Source of the DNA: CAJXOW01 sp964421495
Lineage (GTDB): Bacteria; Bacteroidota; Rhodothermia; Balneolales; Balneolaceae
DNA length: 26,195 bases
Direction of reading: 5' to 3'
Assembly: GCA_964421495.1 (NCBI GenBank)
Contig: CAYQXO010000024.1
Coordinates: 1 to 26,195 of the forward strand
Made by a program: the position numbers and the translations under genes. Below, one piece after another: positions 6,175-15,061 of this stretch. Each line of letters starts with the position of its first letter. Within the stretch, counting starts at the first letter, position 1. The notes below the pieces were generated by a model. That model saw only the letters and a list, made by a program, of their open reading frames with translations, was not told where the DNA came from and ran no database searches.

Positions 6175-8994
6175 ATGAACAATTATACAGCATTTCAGGC
6201 CGGTTATCTCGGAATTTTTGTCGCAGTAATACTTTTAGGATGGCTCGGTGGACCGGAGCAGGTCCTGGCCCAGGACGATTCGGAGTCGGCAGTATTGAGA
6301 GGACTCGTCTACGATTCGGACGGTAATGTAAATGAAAAAACACCTCCGCAAGTAACATTTACCGCTTTTCTGAATGAGAATGCGGATACGGTCTTAATCG
6401 AAAATGCTCCTCGCTGGGACGGCGGTGAAGAGAACATTGAGGGTCAGGGCTCTTTTCGGTTACAGGTTGGTAATTTCCCAGGCCTGACACCGGGTGATTC
6501 GGTTCATTTGCGTTTTACCGATAATGAGGTCGGGGAGCAGGCGACCTATAGTGCGAAAGTCGACACCTTGCCGTGGGACAGCCAGGAAAAGAACCCTTTC
6601 GCATCCATTGACCTGCAGCAGGTGGATCTTCCCGCTCGTCCGGTTAATGTATCGCTCTCCATTAATGATGGTAACGACCACACCATAAGCTGGAACGCGG
6701 AATCCGGACTCGAGTATGTGGTTTTCCGCCGCACGCTCCAGGACACGCTTGAGGATGGACAGTCAAGGAATTTATACGCCCGCGTTTCCGGGTTTCTGGA
6801 TGGGAGTTCGTTTACCGACACCGACACCGATCAAGCTGAAAATTATGCGTATATCGTATATGCACGAAATAACCAGGGAATATTGAGTTCCCATTCTCCG
6901 GAAGTATTCCAGCTCCCCCGGGTTAGCAACCTTACCGTCAGCGAGAGAACGGCCACCAACATAGCACTGGATTGGGACCCGTACGATCCCGCGGTCGGAC
7001 AACTGGGGGGATACCAGGTCTATCGCCGCACGGAAGATGGAAGCTTCGGAAACCCAATTGCCTATACCGGGCCGGAGACGGAGTACCGGGATACCCGCCT
7101 GGAACCGGGAACCACCTATTTTTATAAAATTGAAGCGCGGGATCAACGCCAGAATTTCTTCGGGTCCTCGTCCGAAACGTCAGTTACCACCGAGTCCTCC
7201 GTTGACGGTTATTATCAATACGCCAACGTCAAAATGGCGGCCATGATCTATAAGAATATCAATGGAAATACGATTACAGACGAAAAGGTGGAAGACATTA
7301 AACGCCAGTATGAAGTGGCGCGCGAATTTTACTGGCGCAACTCGGAAATGAGGTTCAACGTAGAGATCGATTATTACATAATTGAGTCCAATCAGAGTTT
7401 CAGCGAACCCAACGTCAATAATGTGGCTGACCAACTGAAGCAGCGGGGAGTCTATAATACGCAGTATGACCTTGTTTTTTCGGCCTGGCCCATACAATCG
7501 GGGTACTGGTCGATCGGGACGGGGGCGAATTTGAGTCTTCCGGGTCCGGATAGAACCACCGGCTTCGCGCAGACCCAGCATCCTTGCGGTACCGGGGTGG
7601 TGTGGCCGGGTGAGCCTGACCTGGATTACTGCTTTACCTGGATCTTTATCCATGAAAATCAGCACACCATTGACGATATGTATCGCCGTAACGGACATCC
7701 CGAGATGGCACACGGTGACCTGCCGCAGATATTTAACGAACCGGCCGGTTCTCATCTTGATTTCCAGGCACGTATGTTTCGTGTGTTTGACAATTATCTG
7801 GGGCTTGGAAACAGGTGGGGAGATATTATAGAAGTGGCCGATGCCGACGGAGACGGAATGCCGGATGACGACTCCCGCGTGCCGCTGGACGAGCAGCAAT
7901 TTGGTACCGATCCGCATGATCCGGATTCTGACGGGGACGGTCTGAGTGACCGGGCCGAGGCGATTAACGGTATCTATGGGGGAAGTGACCCGCTGCAGGC
8001 TCACAGTGATTCCGATTCGCTGGCTGACGGTGAAGATCCCTATCCCCGCTATAATATTAAAAGCTATATCAAAAAGCTGCCGGACAGTGTTTCCATCCAG
8101 GTGGATGGTGAGCTGGACGACTGGAATGGGCTGGATACCCGGGTGAGCTCGGGGGTATCCTATGTGGAGAACGGCGATCAGTACGAGCCGGAAGTCCAGA
8201 TGGCATGGAACGAGGATCGTTTGTATATCGGTATGAACCTGGAGGATATCGGAATTCCTGAATTTCGATTCGAGTTTGAGGGCGACGGTCGGTGGCACGG
8301 TGCCGGAAATACCCGCATGAGCGTGAACCTTTCCCAGGGAACGTTCAGCCAGTTTCGTAGCTGGGACGCCCGGGAAGAGGTGCGGGAATTCAGCGACAAT
8401 AACCCGGACGACGATCATCCGGGGGGCGGAATGTGGGATAATAATCCGGATTACCAAGAGGAATTTCAGCGCCGGGTTTTTCATGAAGGTGGAGTTGATC
8501 TGGAAGTGAATCTCGACTTTCCCAGGGTTCAGCTCGAGATGAGTATACCGCGCAACTCGACGGCCGGTTTGAACTTGGTGGCCGGCGACTCGCTGGGCTG
8601 GAATATCAATTACGGCAAAGTGAATGACAAGCCGGGGAACTGGGCGACCACCTTTGACCAGTATCGTTTTGTGTACTTTAACCTGATAGATCGGATGGCT
8701 ACTCCGGCTGACAAAGAGCCGGAATTGGCGCGTTCGTTTACCCTGAACCAAAACTATCCGAATCCGTTCAACCCGACAACGCAAATACAATACGCCGTTC
8801 CGAAGGGACAGGAAGTCAGTCTGAAGGTGTATGACGTGCTGGGCAGAGAAGTGGCAACGCTGGTGGATGGATTCAGGGAAGCGGGTCGCCATACGGCAAC
8901 GTTTGATGCCGCCCACTTGTCGAACGGTGTCTACCTCTACCGGTTGGAGTCCGCCGGCCAAACGAAGACGCGAAAGATGATGCTCATGAAGTAA
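6175..8994 (+). CDS. Secreted multidomain protein: module, two FN3, HExxH zincin-like, TSP3-type repeats, CBM9-like, T9SS
   Basis: 939 aa. Order seen: signal peptide about 1-33 (ends VLAQDD); shared unnamed module 39-135 (TPPQV, AFLN, APRWDGG, GNFPGL, FTD, VDTLPW); FN3 domains about 150-240 and 245-340; a region 345-550 with H493-E494-N-Q-H497 and, 24 residues beyond that motif, N521-E522-P-x-G-S, the arrangement of a gluzincin metallopeptidase; Asp-rich thrombospondin type 3-like repeats about 553-630 (DADGDGMPDDD, DPDSDGDGLSD), which usually bind Ca2+; a CBM9/DOMON-like domain about 635-850 (VDGELDDWNGL, WNEDRLYIGM); and a T9SS sorting domain about 858-939. Peptidase activity is inferred from the motif only; the surrounding sequence fits no family I can name. 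It shares the module and first FN3 with the two downstream hydrolases, so domain shuffling or duplication is likely. Confidence 0.8.
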   Translation: MNNYTAFQAGYLGIFVAVILLGWLGGPEQVLAQDDSESAVLRGLVYDSDGNVNEKTPPQVTFTAFLNENADTVLIENAPRWDGGEENIEGQGSFRLQVGNFPGLTPGDSVHLRFTDNEVGEQATYSAKVDTLPWDSQEKNPFASIDLQQVDLPARPVNVSLSINDGNDHTISWNAESGLEYVVFRRTLQDTLEDGQSRNLYARVSGFLDGSSFTDTDTDQAENYAYIVYARNNQGILSSHSPEVFQLPRVSNLTVSERTATNIALDWDPYDPAVGQLGGYQVYRRTEDGSFGNPIAYTGPETEYRDTRLEPGTTYFYKIEARDQRQNFFGSSSETSVTTESSVDGYYQYANVKMAAMIYKNINGNTITDEKVEDIKRQYEVAREFYWRNSEMRFNVEIDYYIIESNQSFSEPNVNNVADQLKQRGVYNTQYDLVFSAWPIQSGYWSIGTGANLSLPGPDRTTGFAQTQHPCGTGVVWPGEPDLDYCFTWIFIHENQHTIDDMYRRNGHPEMAHGDLPQIFNEPAGSHLDFQARMFRVFDNYLGLGNRWGDIIEVADADGDGMPDDDSRVPLDEQQFGTDPHDPDSDGDGLSDRAEAINGIYGGSDPLQAHSDSDSLADGEDPYPRYNIKSYIKKLPDSVSIQVDGELDDWNGLDTRVSSGVSYVENGDQYEPEVQMAWNEDRLYIGMNLEDIGIPEFRFEFEGDGRWHGAGNTRMSVNLSQGTFSQFRSWDAREEVREFSDNNPDDDHPGGGMWDNNPDYQEEFQRRVFHEGGVDLEVNLDFPRVQLEMSIPRNSTAGLNLVAGDSLGWNINYGKVNDKPGNWATTFDQYRFVYFNLIDRMATPADKEPELARSFTLNQNYPNPFNPTTQIQYAVPKGQEVSLKVYDVLGREVATLVDGFREAGRHTATFDAAHLSNGVYLYRLESAGQTKTRKMMLMK

Positions 8995-9009
8995 TCCACG
9001 AAGCCTGTC

Positions 9010-9165
9010 AGCGCTGCGCTCAGAGCGAAGCGTCAACTGCGCCGGCAATCCAAGCGATCCTGCCGGTGAGATTCACTCGCAGTGCACCGAGCGTTAGCGA
9101 TTCCCGCGTTAGCGAAATTCGGACTGGGTCGCTTACAACTTAAACGGAGAGGTTACTCGCAATGC
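9010..9165. repeat. Short-repeat-rich intergenic segment
   Basis: The 210-bp gap between two secreted-protein genes is more G+C-rich than other gaps and holds several short repeats. There is an imperfect hairpin CGCTGCGCTC/AGAGCGAAGCG near 9012-9032, a direct repeat GCGTTAGCGA at 9091-9100 and 9106-9115, and CACTCGCAGTGC at 9074-9085 echoed by TTACTCGCAATGC at 9153-9165. It may be degenerate dispersed-repeat DNA. No reading frame is convincing there. Confidence 0.4.
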
Positions 9166-9204
9166 CGGTAGCTTCTCTATACCCATTACCTAAATACCTA
9201 TACT

Positions 9205-12200
9205 TTGCTACGATACATTCCCGGCATCCTGATTTTTCTGCTGCTGCCTTCCCTGCTTATGGGACAAAATTATCTGTCGGATCTTTCGGCGAGGGCCGAT
9301 GATCCACTCTACACGACGTATGCCGCTCCCATGCATCGTTCCCAGTTTGTGCTGGATGAAGGATACCAGTTTAGATTCTACGAAGCGCTGAACGGGATCG
9401 ATTTCGAAACGGATAATGCCGGCGAGATCGGGTGGGCTTTTAAATTGGACGGTCGCATTCGGTATTATCGGGAGCAGATGGAACGGGAACCGGAAATCGC
9501 GACCTCGTATCCCGACATCTTGCAGTACCGGTATGAGCCGTTTGCCGGCGTCGAAGTGGAGGTCACTTTCCAGGTGTACAGTTCCCGCAAGGCGTTGCAG
9601 GACGTGAGGGTTATAAATCGGCGGGATTCAGCCATTACCATCGATGCGTATCCCTTTTTGCATCATGAGGGGGGACTTCATTCGATCTCTGCCGCCTCCG
9701 GTCGGGATCATTTCACGTTTGGACACCGGGAGCCTCCCGACGGGTGGACGCGCAGTCACGATGTGCCTTTTGTAGAAGATGTGAAGAATTTATTGCTCAT
9801 GAGTCGCGTACCGGCGTCAATCGGAAGCTACGCGGGGTTGGGAAGTCCCACCCGGCAAACAGGTTATAACCAGCCTGATTCCGACCACCTGCCCGATCAG
9901 AATTATGCGGTGGAGTATGGCAGAGTATATAATGCAGACGGATCCGGAAATACGAAAACGCCCCCGCAGGTCCGGCAGCTTGTTTTACTCAATGGAAGCG
10001 GAGAAGAAATTCTTACCGAAATGGCGCCCAAATGGGGGGATGCAGATCCCAATATACCCGGCAACGGCTGGCAGGGCGCCGAACTCGGCAATTTTCAACA
10101 TCCGGAAATCAAGGAGGGAGATTCCTTTACCGTTCTGTTTACGGATCTGGTTACCGGGCAGCGGGGAAGTATAGCCGGTGACATTCCGGCTTTGCCGGTG
10201 GAAGGCGGAATCAATGTCGGGGAGATGCACCTGTCCGACCAAACCTACCCGGCCGTACCCGGGGGATTTGAAGTGAGCTTTTCGGAAAATGAGTCCTCGG
10301 CCGATATCAATTGGCAGGCGGACGACGGATTGACCTATGATCTCTACCGGCGTACGGATGCGCGAAAAGGTCGGTTCGGCCGCATTGCAGAGGGATTGAC
10401 CGTGGGTAATTATGGCGATTTCAATTTGACGCCCGATTCCACCTATATGTACACCCTGATTGCCCGGGACAGTACCGGCCGGCGGAGTCCCCACACCCAA
10501 CCCCGGGGAGAACGGATTCAGACTGATTTATTTACCGACATGCAGGGCGACACGCTCGCCTCGCACGTGACGAATGGAAAGGGGAACGTAACGGCCTTTC
10601 AGTATCGATGGACCTTGCAGGCCGGGCAGAGTCAGTCTGTTCGGTTAATACGGGCCGTCGAAGAAGCGGGAACGGAAACCGACACCATGCTGACCGCAAG
10701 CCGGGATTTGCTTACCTACGATTGGAGCCCGGATATAACACGTAATGAGCAGCTATACCAGTCGATCCCACCGTCGCCCTCCGACCATCCGGACGAGAAG
10801 ATGATGTATTGGTCGGCCTACACCCTGATGCGACAGGTTTTTTATCCCCCTGCCAACCTGAGCAGCTACAATTATTATGTTTTTTCCCGCGAGCCAACGT
10901 GGGGGTGGGGACACGGGGGACAGGTATTTCACGAAAGCCTGGCGATGCTGGCCTATGTGTTTATGGACGGGGAAAGCGCGCAGAATTCCCAACGCGTGTA
11001 TATGGAACGCCAGCACGAGAACGGCTATATCGATTATCGCAGCGGCGGATATTTAAGCGAGCAGATTCCCTCGAACGGCGAACTGACCACGTCCGCTCCC
11101 TGGTTTAGCTGGGAGAACTGGATGATCTACCGGGAGACGAAAGACGACAAGTTTTTGGAAGAGGCATACCAGTCGGGAGAGAAATTTTACGATTTCTGGC
11201 TCGAAAACCGGGACAAGGACGGGGACGAACTGATGGAGTGGGGAGGCGTGGCGTTTCTGGAAGCGGTGAGGGACGGCCAGGTGGCGGCCTGGCAGGTTGG
11301 CGCACCCGAGAATTTTGAGGCCCTGGCGCTGAACACCATGCTGGTAAAAGAGGCGCGATCTATCGCCCGAATGGCCGAAGCGATGGGAGACACGGGATCA
11401 GCCGAAAACTGGAACAACCGGGCCGACAGCATGAGCCGGCGCATTAATGAAACCTTCTGGGATGAGCAGACCGGCTTCTACTACATGGTGGACCGGGACG
11501 ATCACGACTTTACGTTCAATGATCACAATGACTTGAAACGGCAGGAGATTATCGGTTTTTTGCCGCTCTGGTCGGAGACCGCCACGCAGGAGCAGGCCGA
11601 CAAACTGGTCGAGACGCTGACCGATACGGATAAGTTCTGGCGCGAACACGGCGTACCTTCGCTGGCGGCCGATGATCCCTATTATAATCACGCCGGCTAT
11701 TGGAACGGTCCCGTCTGGGTGCAGTGGGAATATCTAATATTCCGCGGCCTTTTGAATTACGGGTATGATGAGCTTGCCCGGGAACTGGCACAAAAGGTTT
11801 TTGATAAAGTGATTTTTCATCTCAAGCGCGATCACACCTTCTGGGAGATGTACAGTCCCGATACGGATTGGGCCGGTCATCATCAAACCTATATATGGAC
11901 CGGCATTGTGGCTCGTATGATGATTGACCTGGAGCGGGAGGCTACGGGTATCGGGGATAATTCGAATAAAGCCCGGGATGAGCTGCCCAGGCGGGTGAAA
12001 TTGAAGCCTAACACTCCGAATCCATTCAACCCGGGCACTACCCTGCGATATGAGCTGCCGGCTGCACAAGAGGTAACTATGGAGGTATATAACCTGTTGG
12101 GACAGAAGGTGGCCACTATATTGAACGAGGAAAAACGATCAGCCGGATTACACCGGGAGTATTTTGATGCCGACGGGTTGGCCAGCGGCATCTATATTTA

Positions 12201-12255
12201 CCAACTGAAGACGCCCGGCGGCGTGTTTAGTGAGAAAATGACGCTGATACAGTAA
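9205..12255 (+). CDS. Secreted GH63-like (alpha/alpha)6 glycoside hydrolase with inserted module and T9SS domain
   Basis: 1016 aa. Predicted retaining or inverting action on alpha-glycosides is unknown. Residues 1-20 are a signal peptide (IFLLLPSLLMGQ). Residues 25-225 are the start of an N-terminal beta-sandwich. Residues 234-335 are the unnamed module shared with two neighbours (YGRVYNADG, TPPQV, APKWG, GNFQHPE, LFTD), then FN3 at about 345-435. The beta-sandwich then resumes (FQYRWTLQAGQSQSVRL). Residues about 520-905 are a six-hairpin catalytic domain of the MGH1-like/GH63 type: candidate acid E686 in FLEAVRDG, PENFEALALN, GVPSLAADDPYY, GYWNGPVWVQW, candidate base E881 in FWEMYSPD. Residues about 925-1016 are a T9SS sorting domain (NTPNPFNP, VYNLLGQKVATI). 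TTG at 9205 is the only usable start: the in-frame stop is TAG at 9169 and no ATG or GTG lies between. Substrate unknown. Confidence 0.85.
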   Translation: MLRYIPGILIFLLLPSLLMGQNYLSDLSARADDPLYTTYAAPMHRSQFVLDEGYQFRFYEALNGIDFETDNAGEIGWAFKLDGRIRYYREQMEREPEIATSYPDILQYRYEPFAGVEVEVTFQVYSSRKALQDVRVINRRDSAITIDAYPFLHHEGGLHSISAASGRDHFTFGHREPPDGWTRSHDVPFVEDVKNLLLMSRVPASIGSYAGLGSPTRQTGYNQPDSDHLPDQNYAVEYGRVYNADGSGNTKTPPQVRQLVLLNGSGEEILTEMAPKWGDADPNIPGNGWQGAELGNFQHPEIKEGDSFTVLFTDLVTGQRGSIAGDIPALPVEGGINVGEMHLSDQTYPAVPGGFEVSFSENESSADINWQADDGLTYDLYRRTDARKGRFGRIAEGLTVGNYGDFNLTPDSTYMYTLIARDSTGRRSPHTQPRGERIQTDLFTDMQGDTLASHVTNGKGNVTAFQYRWTLQAGQSQSVRLIRAVEEAGTETDTMLTASRDLLTYDWSPDITRNEQLYQSIPPSPSDHPDEKMMYWSAYTLMRQVFYPPANLSSYNYYVFSREPTWGWGHGGQVFHESLAMLAYVFMDGESAQNSQRVYMERQHENGYIDYRSGGYLSEQIPSNGELTTSAPWFSWENWMIYRETKDDKFLEEAYQSGEKFYDFWLENRDKDGDELMEWGGVAFLEAVRDGQVAAWQVGAPENFEALALNTMLVKEARSIARMAEAMGDTGSAENWNNRADSMSRRINETFWDEQTGFYYMVDRDDHDFTFNDHNDLKRQEIIGFLPLWSETATQEQADKLVETLTDTDKFWREHGVPSLAADDPYYNHAGYWNGPVWVQWEYLIFRGLLNYGYDELARELAQKVFDKVIFHLKRDHTFWEMYSPDTDWAGHHQTYIWTGIVARMMIDLEREATGIGDNSNKARDELPRRVKLKPNTPNPFNPGTTLRYELPAAQEVTMEVYNLLGQKVATILNEEKRSAGLHREYFDADGLASGIYIYQLKTPGGVFSEKMTLIQ

Positions 12256-12300
12256 GGTACATAGGGTATGTTTTAAAAAGAGGGCAGGCTATTGTAAAAA

Positions 12301-12363
12301 GCTGTCCCGTAGTGAAAACAAATAACCGGGCAGGGAGGTTGAAGCATTTTGTTATGGGACGGC
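12301..12363 (+). other. Inverted repeat in the leader of the 12501 hydrolase gene
   Basis: GCTGTCCCGTA (12301-12311) can pair over 11 positions with TATGGGACGGC (12353-12363) if two G-U pairs are allowed, which suggests RNA folding rather than a protein-binding palindrome. A smaller AACC/GGTT hairpin lies inside it. It is 137 bp before the ATG at 12501. No known riboswitch class is recognised. The rest of the 245-bp gap shows nothing. Confidence 0.3.
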
Positions 12364-12500
12364 ACAAGTGAATTTATAGATATAAACGTGTCAACCGCCC
12401 GCAGGGATAGCCGGTTACGAATGGTGTTTCCGGTGATGTTGGAATAGTTTGCTCCGAAATGATAATTACTTATAGCCTTTAACAAAGTTATTCTTTTATC

Positions 12501-14993
12501 ATGCAAATTGAGCGATTATCAATGACGGGACGCCGGAAGAGGCAAGGTCTCCTATTAGGTACTCTGCTGATGGTGCTTGGTTTCATATGTTTGCCCACAT
12601 GGGCCTCGGGGCAATCCGACGATCGATCTGTCAAGCTTACCCGAATCGTTGAAAACGAGGATGGTTCGACCAATGATCATGCTCCGCCGACCGCCACTTA
12701 TACCGCCTTTTTAAATGATGATCGGTCCAAAATACTGATTGAAAATGTTCCGCGATGGGACGGGGGAGGCGACAATATTACGGGGTCGGGCCATTTTACG
12801 GTCCAGTTCGGCAATTTTCCCGATTTAACGACGGGAGACAGCATTCGGGTGCGGTTTACGGACGTGGACCTCGGTCAGCAGGGATCGGTCGGCGCCTACG
12901 TTGATACGCTTCCGTGGCGGGATCCGAGTCAACTCGAGCGATTAAAGCTGACTTCACGCGAGCTGCCTCCGAAACCTGCAGGAATACAAATAGATGAACG
13001 TGAAGACGGCGCTTATCAAATATCATGGGACAGTGCGGGCGACTACCGTTATACGGTGTATCGGCGCGACTGGTCGGATACGTTGACGGATGGACAGAAG
13101 AGAAATCTGTATGTCCGGGTGGCGGAGGGATTGACGGCCACCTCCCATACCGATCATCCCCCGGAAAGTGATACGGAATACACCTACATTGTTTACGCCC
13201 GTAATGAGGCGGGCACGTGGAGTGGTCATTCACGCCCCGTCTCGCAAGAGACCCGTTTGCTGACGTCCGTTCCCCGGCCCATCATCCCGTCCCGACCCAT
13301 CCTGGTGGATATGTATGACAAGTCCTGGTCGCTGGCCCTCCAGAATTCCAGGCGTGCCCAGCCGGGCAGTGGATTCGTGGACTGGTATCTGGACGAGGCG
13401 TTCGATAATCGCCTGTTCCAGTGGGATGTCGCCTTTATGATGACGTTCGCCAAGTATGCCCAGGGCGCTTTGCCCAGTATCGAGACGCTGGACAATTTCT
13501 ACCGGAAGCAGCACAGCGACGGGGCCATCTGCGGGGTTTTGCAAGAGTGGGACGGAGAAGACAACGAGCCCAAAACATCTCCCTTTTTCACCCGCAACAA
13601 CCTTTATTCCTGGGCCGAATGGGAGTATTACCAGGCTACGGGCGATTCCTCCCGCTTTGAACGCGTCATTCCGATCCTGGCCGACTACGCCCGTTGGATC
13701 CAAAACAATCGGCGCCGCGACAACGGGCATTTCTGGTGGTCGGGATTCGGCAGCGGAATGGATAACTCGCCACGGTCCACGGCCACCCGCGATTATCCCC
13801 CGCATTCCTGGGTCGATTACGACGCCAACGAGGCGATGGCTGCCCGTTACCTGGTTAAAATGGCTCGGGTGACGGGAAATCAACCGGTCGTTGATGAATT
13901 CACCCGGTTTCGTGATACCATGGAAACGCTGGTCAACCGGGATATGTGGAGCGAGCAGGATCAATTTTACTGGGATCTGGACCGGGATGGGTCCTTTATG
14001 GAAATCCAACACGGGGATACGGGACCGACGCGAAAAGTCATGACCGTGGCCTCTTTCTGGCCGTTGTGGGCGGACATCACAGGAGAAGAACAGGTCGAGG
14101 GTCTGGTTTCTCATTTGAATAACGAGCGGGAGTTCAACCGCCCGCACCGCGTTCCCACGTTGGCGGCCGACGATCCGGCTTACAGCGCGGGAGGTATTTA
14201 TTGGCAGGGTTCCGTCTGGCCTCCCACGAATCATATGATCGTGGAGGGATTGATGACGCAGGGACGGGTAGAACTGGCCCGGGAAATCGTGGTCAATCAC
14301 CTGAATAGGGTGGGCGAGGTATTTGATAATACGGGAACGGTGTGGGAAAATTACGCTCCGGAATCCGCTTCTCCGGGCAGTTCGTCGCAAGGCGATTTTG
14401 TGGGGTGGTCGGGCGTGGGTCCCATTGCCCAGCTTATCGAGAATTACATCGGTATAATCCCCGATGTCCCCGAACGCACCATACAATGGAATTTGCTAAC
14501 CCGGCGCGAAGTGGGACTGCGAAATCTGGAGATGGGCGATTTCACTATCACCGAGATACGCGCTAAAAGACGAGAAACCAGGGAAGATCCCCCCGAACTT
14601 ATAATCGATACGCCGGAATCGTTTCAACTGGATTTGTATGACGGCCGGGTCGATACCACCATACAGGTCGAGCCCGGACAGAGTGAAATCGTAGTTACCG
14701 CGATCCATGACAGAGAGGGCGAAAACCCCTTTCGCTATCGGCTGGAACCCAATTATCCCAACCCGTTCAATCCGGAAACAAACATTGAATTTGCCGTACC
14801 CCGACTTACCGACGTCACTTTGACGATTTATAATGCGATCGGCCAGAAGGTCCGGACTTTGGTTGATCGAAAAATACCGGCCGGTGTTCATACGGTGAGC
14901 TTTAACGGAAAGGGATTGAGCAGCGGCGTTTACCTCTATAGGCTACAAACGCCGGAACAGATGCTTGTACGCAAAATGATGCTCCTTAAATAA
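12501..14993 (+). CDS. Secreted GH63-like glycoside hydrolase with shared module, FN3 and T9SS domain
   Basis: 830 aa. Residues 1-38 are a long signal peptide (hydrophobic LLLGTLLMVLGFICL, then WASGQ). Residues 43-140 are the unnamed shared module (APPTATYTAFLN, VPRWDGGGDNI, GNFPDL, RFTDVD, VDTLPW), directly followed by FN3 about 150-250 (YTVYRRD, YTYIVYARN). Residues about 263-665 are the (alpha/alpha)6 catalytic domain: WWSGFGSGMDNSPR with candidate acid D421, RVPTLAADDPAYS, GIYWQGSVWPPTNHMI, and WENYAPE with candidate base E616. These match the GH63/YgjK pattern (alpha-glucosidase or mannosylglycerate hydrolase-like). Residues 670-735 are a beta-rich tail and 748-830 the T9SS sorting domain (NYPNPFNP, YNAIGQKVRTLVD, RKMMLLK). 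Both catalytic carboxylates appear intact. Probably an exo-acting enzyme working with its upstream neighbour. Confidence 0.87.
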   Translation: MQIERLSMTGRRKRQGLLLGTLLMVLGFICLPTWASGQSDDRSVKLTRIVENEDGSTNDHAPPTATYTAFLNDDRSKILIENVPRWDGGGDNITGSGHFTVQFGNFPDLTTGDSIRVRFTDVDLGQQGSVGAYVDTLPWRDPSQLERLKLTSRELPPKPAGIQIDEREDGAYQISWDSAGDYRYTVYRRDWSDTLTDGQKRNLYVRVAEGLTATSHTDHPPESDTEYTYIVYARNEAGTWSGHSRPVSQETRLLTSVPRPIIPSRPILVDMYDKSWSLALQNSRRAQPGSGFVDWYLDEAFDNRLFQWDVAFMMTFAKYAQGALPSIETLDNFYRKQHSDGAICGVLQEWDGEDNEPKTSPFFTRNNLYSWAEWEYYQATGDSSRFERVIPILADYARWIQNNRRRDNGHFWWSGFGSGMDNSPRSTATRDYPPHSWVDYDANEAMAARYLVKMARVTGNQPVVDEFTRFRDTMETLVNRDMWSEQDQFYWDLDRDGSFMEIQHGDTGPTRKVMTVASFWPLWADITGEEQVEGLVSHLNNEREFNRPHRVPTLAADDPAYSAGGIYWQGSVWPPTNHMIVEGLMTQGRVELAREIVVNHLNRVGEVFDNTGTVWENYAPESASPGSSSQGDFVGWSGVGPIAQLIENYIGIIPDVPERTIQWNLLTRREVGLRNLEMGDFTITEIRAKRRETREDPPELIIDTPESFQLDLYDGRVDTTIQVEPGQSEIVVTAIHDREGENPFRYRLEPNYPNPFNPETNIEFAVPRLTDVTLTIYNAIGQKVRTLVDRKIPAGVHTVSFNGKGLSSGVYLYRLQTPEQMLVRKMMLLK

Positions 14994-15031
14994 AAGTGGG
15001 AGATCCAAAGGATACCCGGGGAAGGCAAAAA

Positions 15032-15060
15032 TTGACAATGAGTTTATTTTGAATTTTATT
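15032..15060 (+). promoter_or_regulatory. Possible promoter of the LacI-type gene
   Basis: TTGACA at 15032-15037 is followed after 16-17 bp by TTTTAT/TTTATT at 15054-15060, just before the palindromic operator. The -10 match is weak, and promoters in Bacteroidota-type organisms often use other consensus boxes, so this is only a candidate. A second option is TATATA at 15100-15105. Confidence 0.3.
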
Positions 15061-15061
15061 G

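Noticed and set aside
7180..9048. Long open frame (622 codons) antisense to the HExxH protein gene
   Set aside because: A shadow frame: no recognisable motifs, unusual composition, and full overlap with a well-supported gene.
9071..9165. CRISPR-like array suggested by short repeats
   Set aside because: The repeats are only 10-13 bp, irregularly spaced and too few, and no cas gene is present.
13230..14486. Open frame (418 codons) antisense to the 12501 hydrolase gene
   Set aside because: No motifs, and it overlaps the catalytic domain of a clear glycoside hydrolase.
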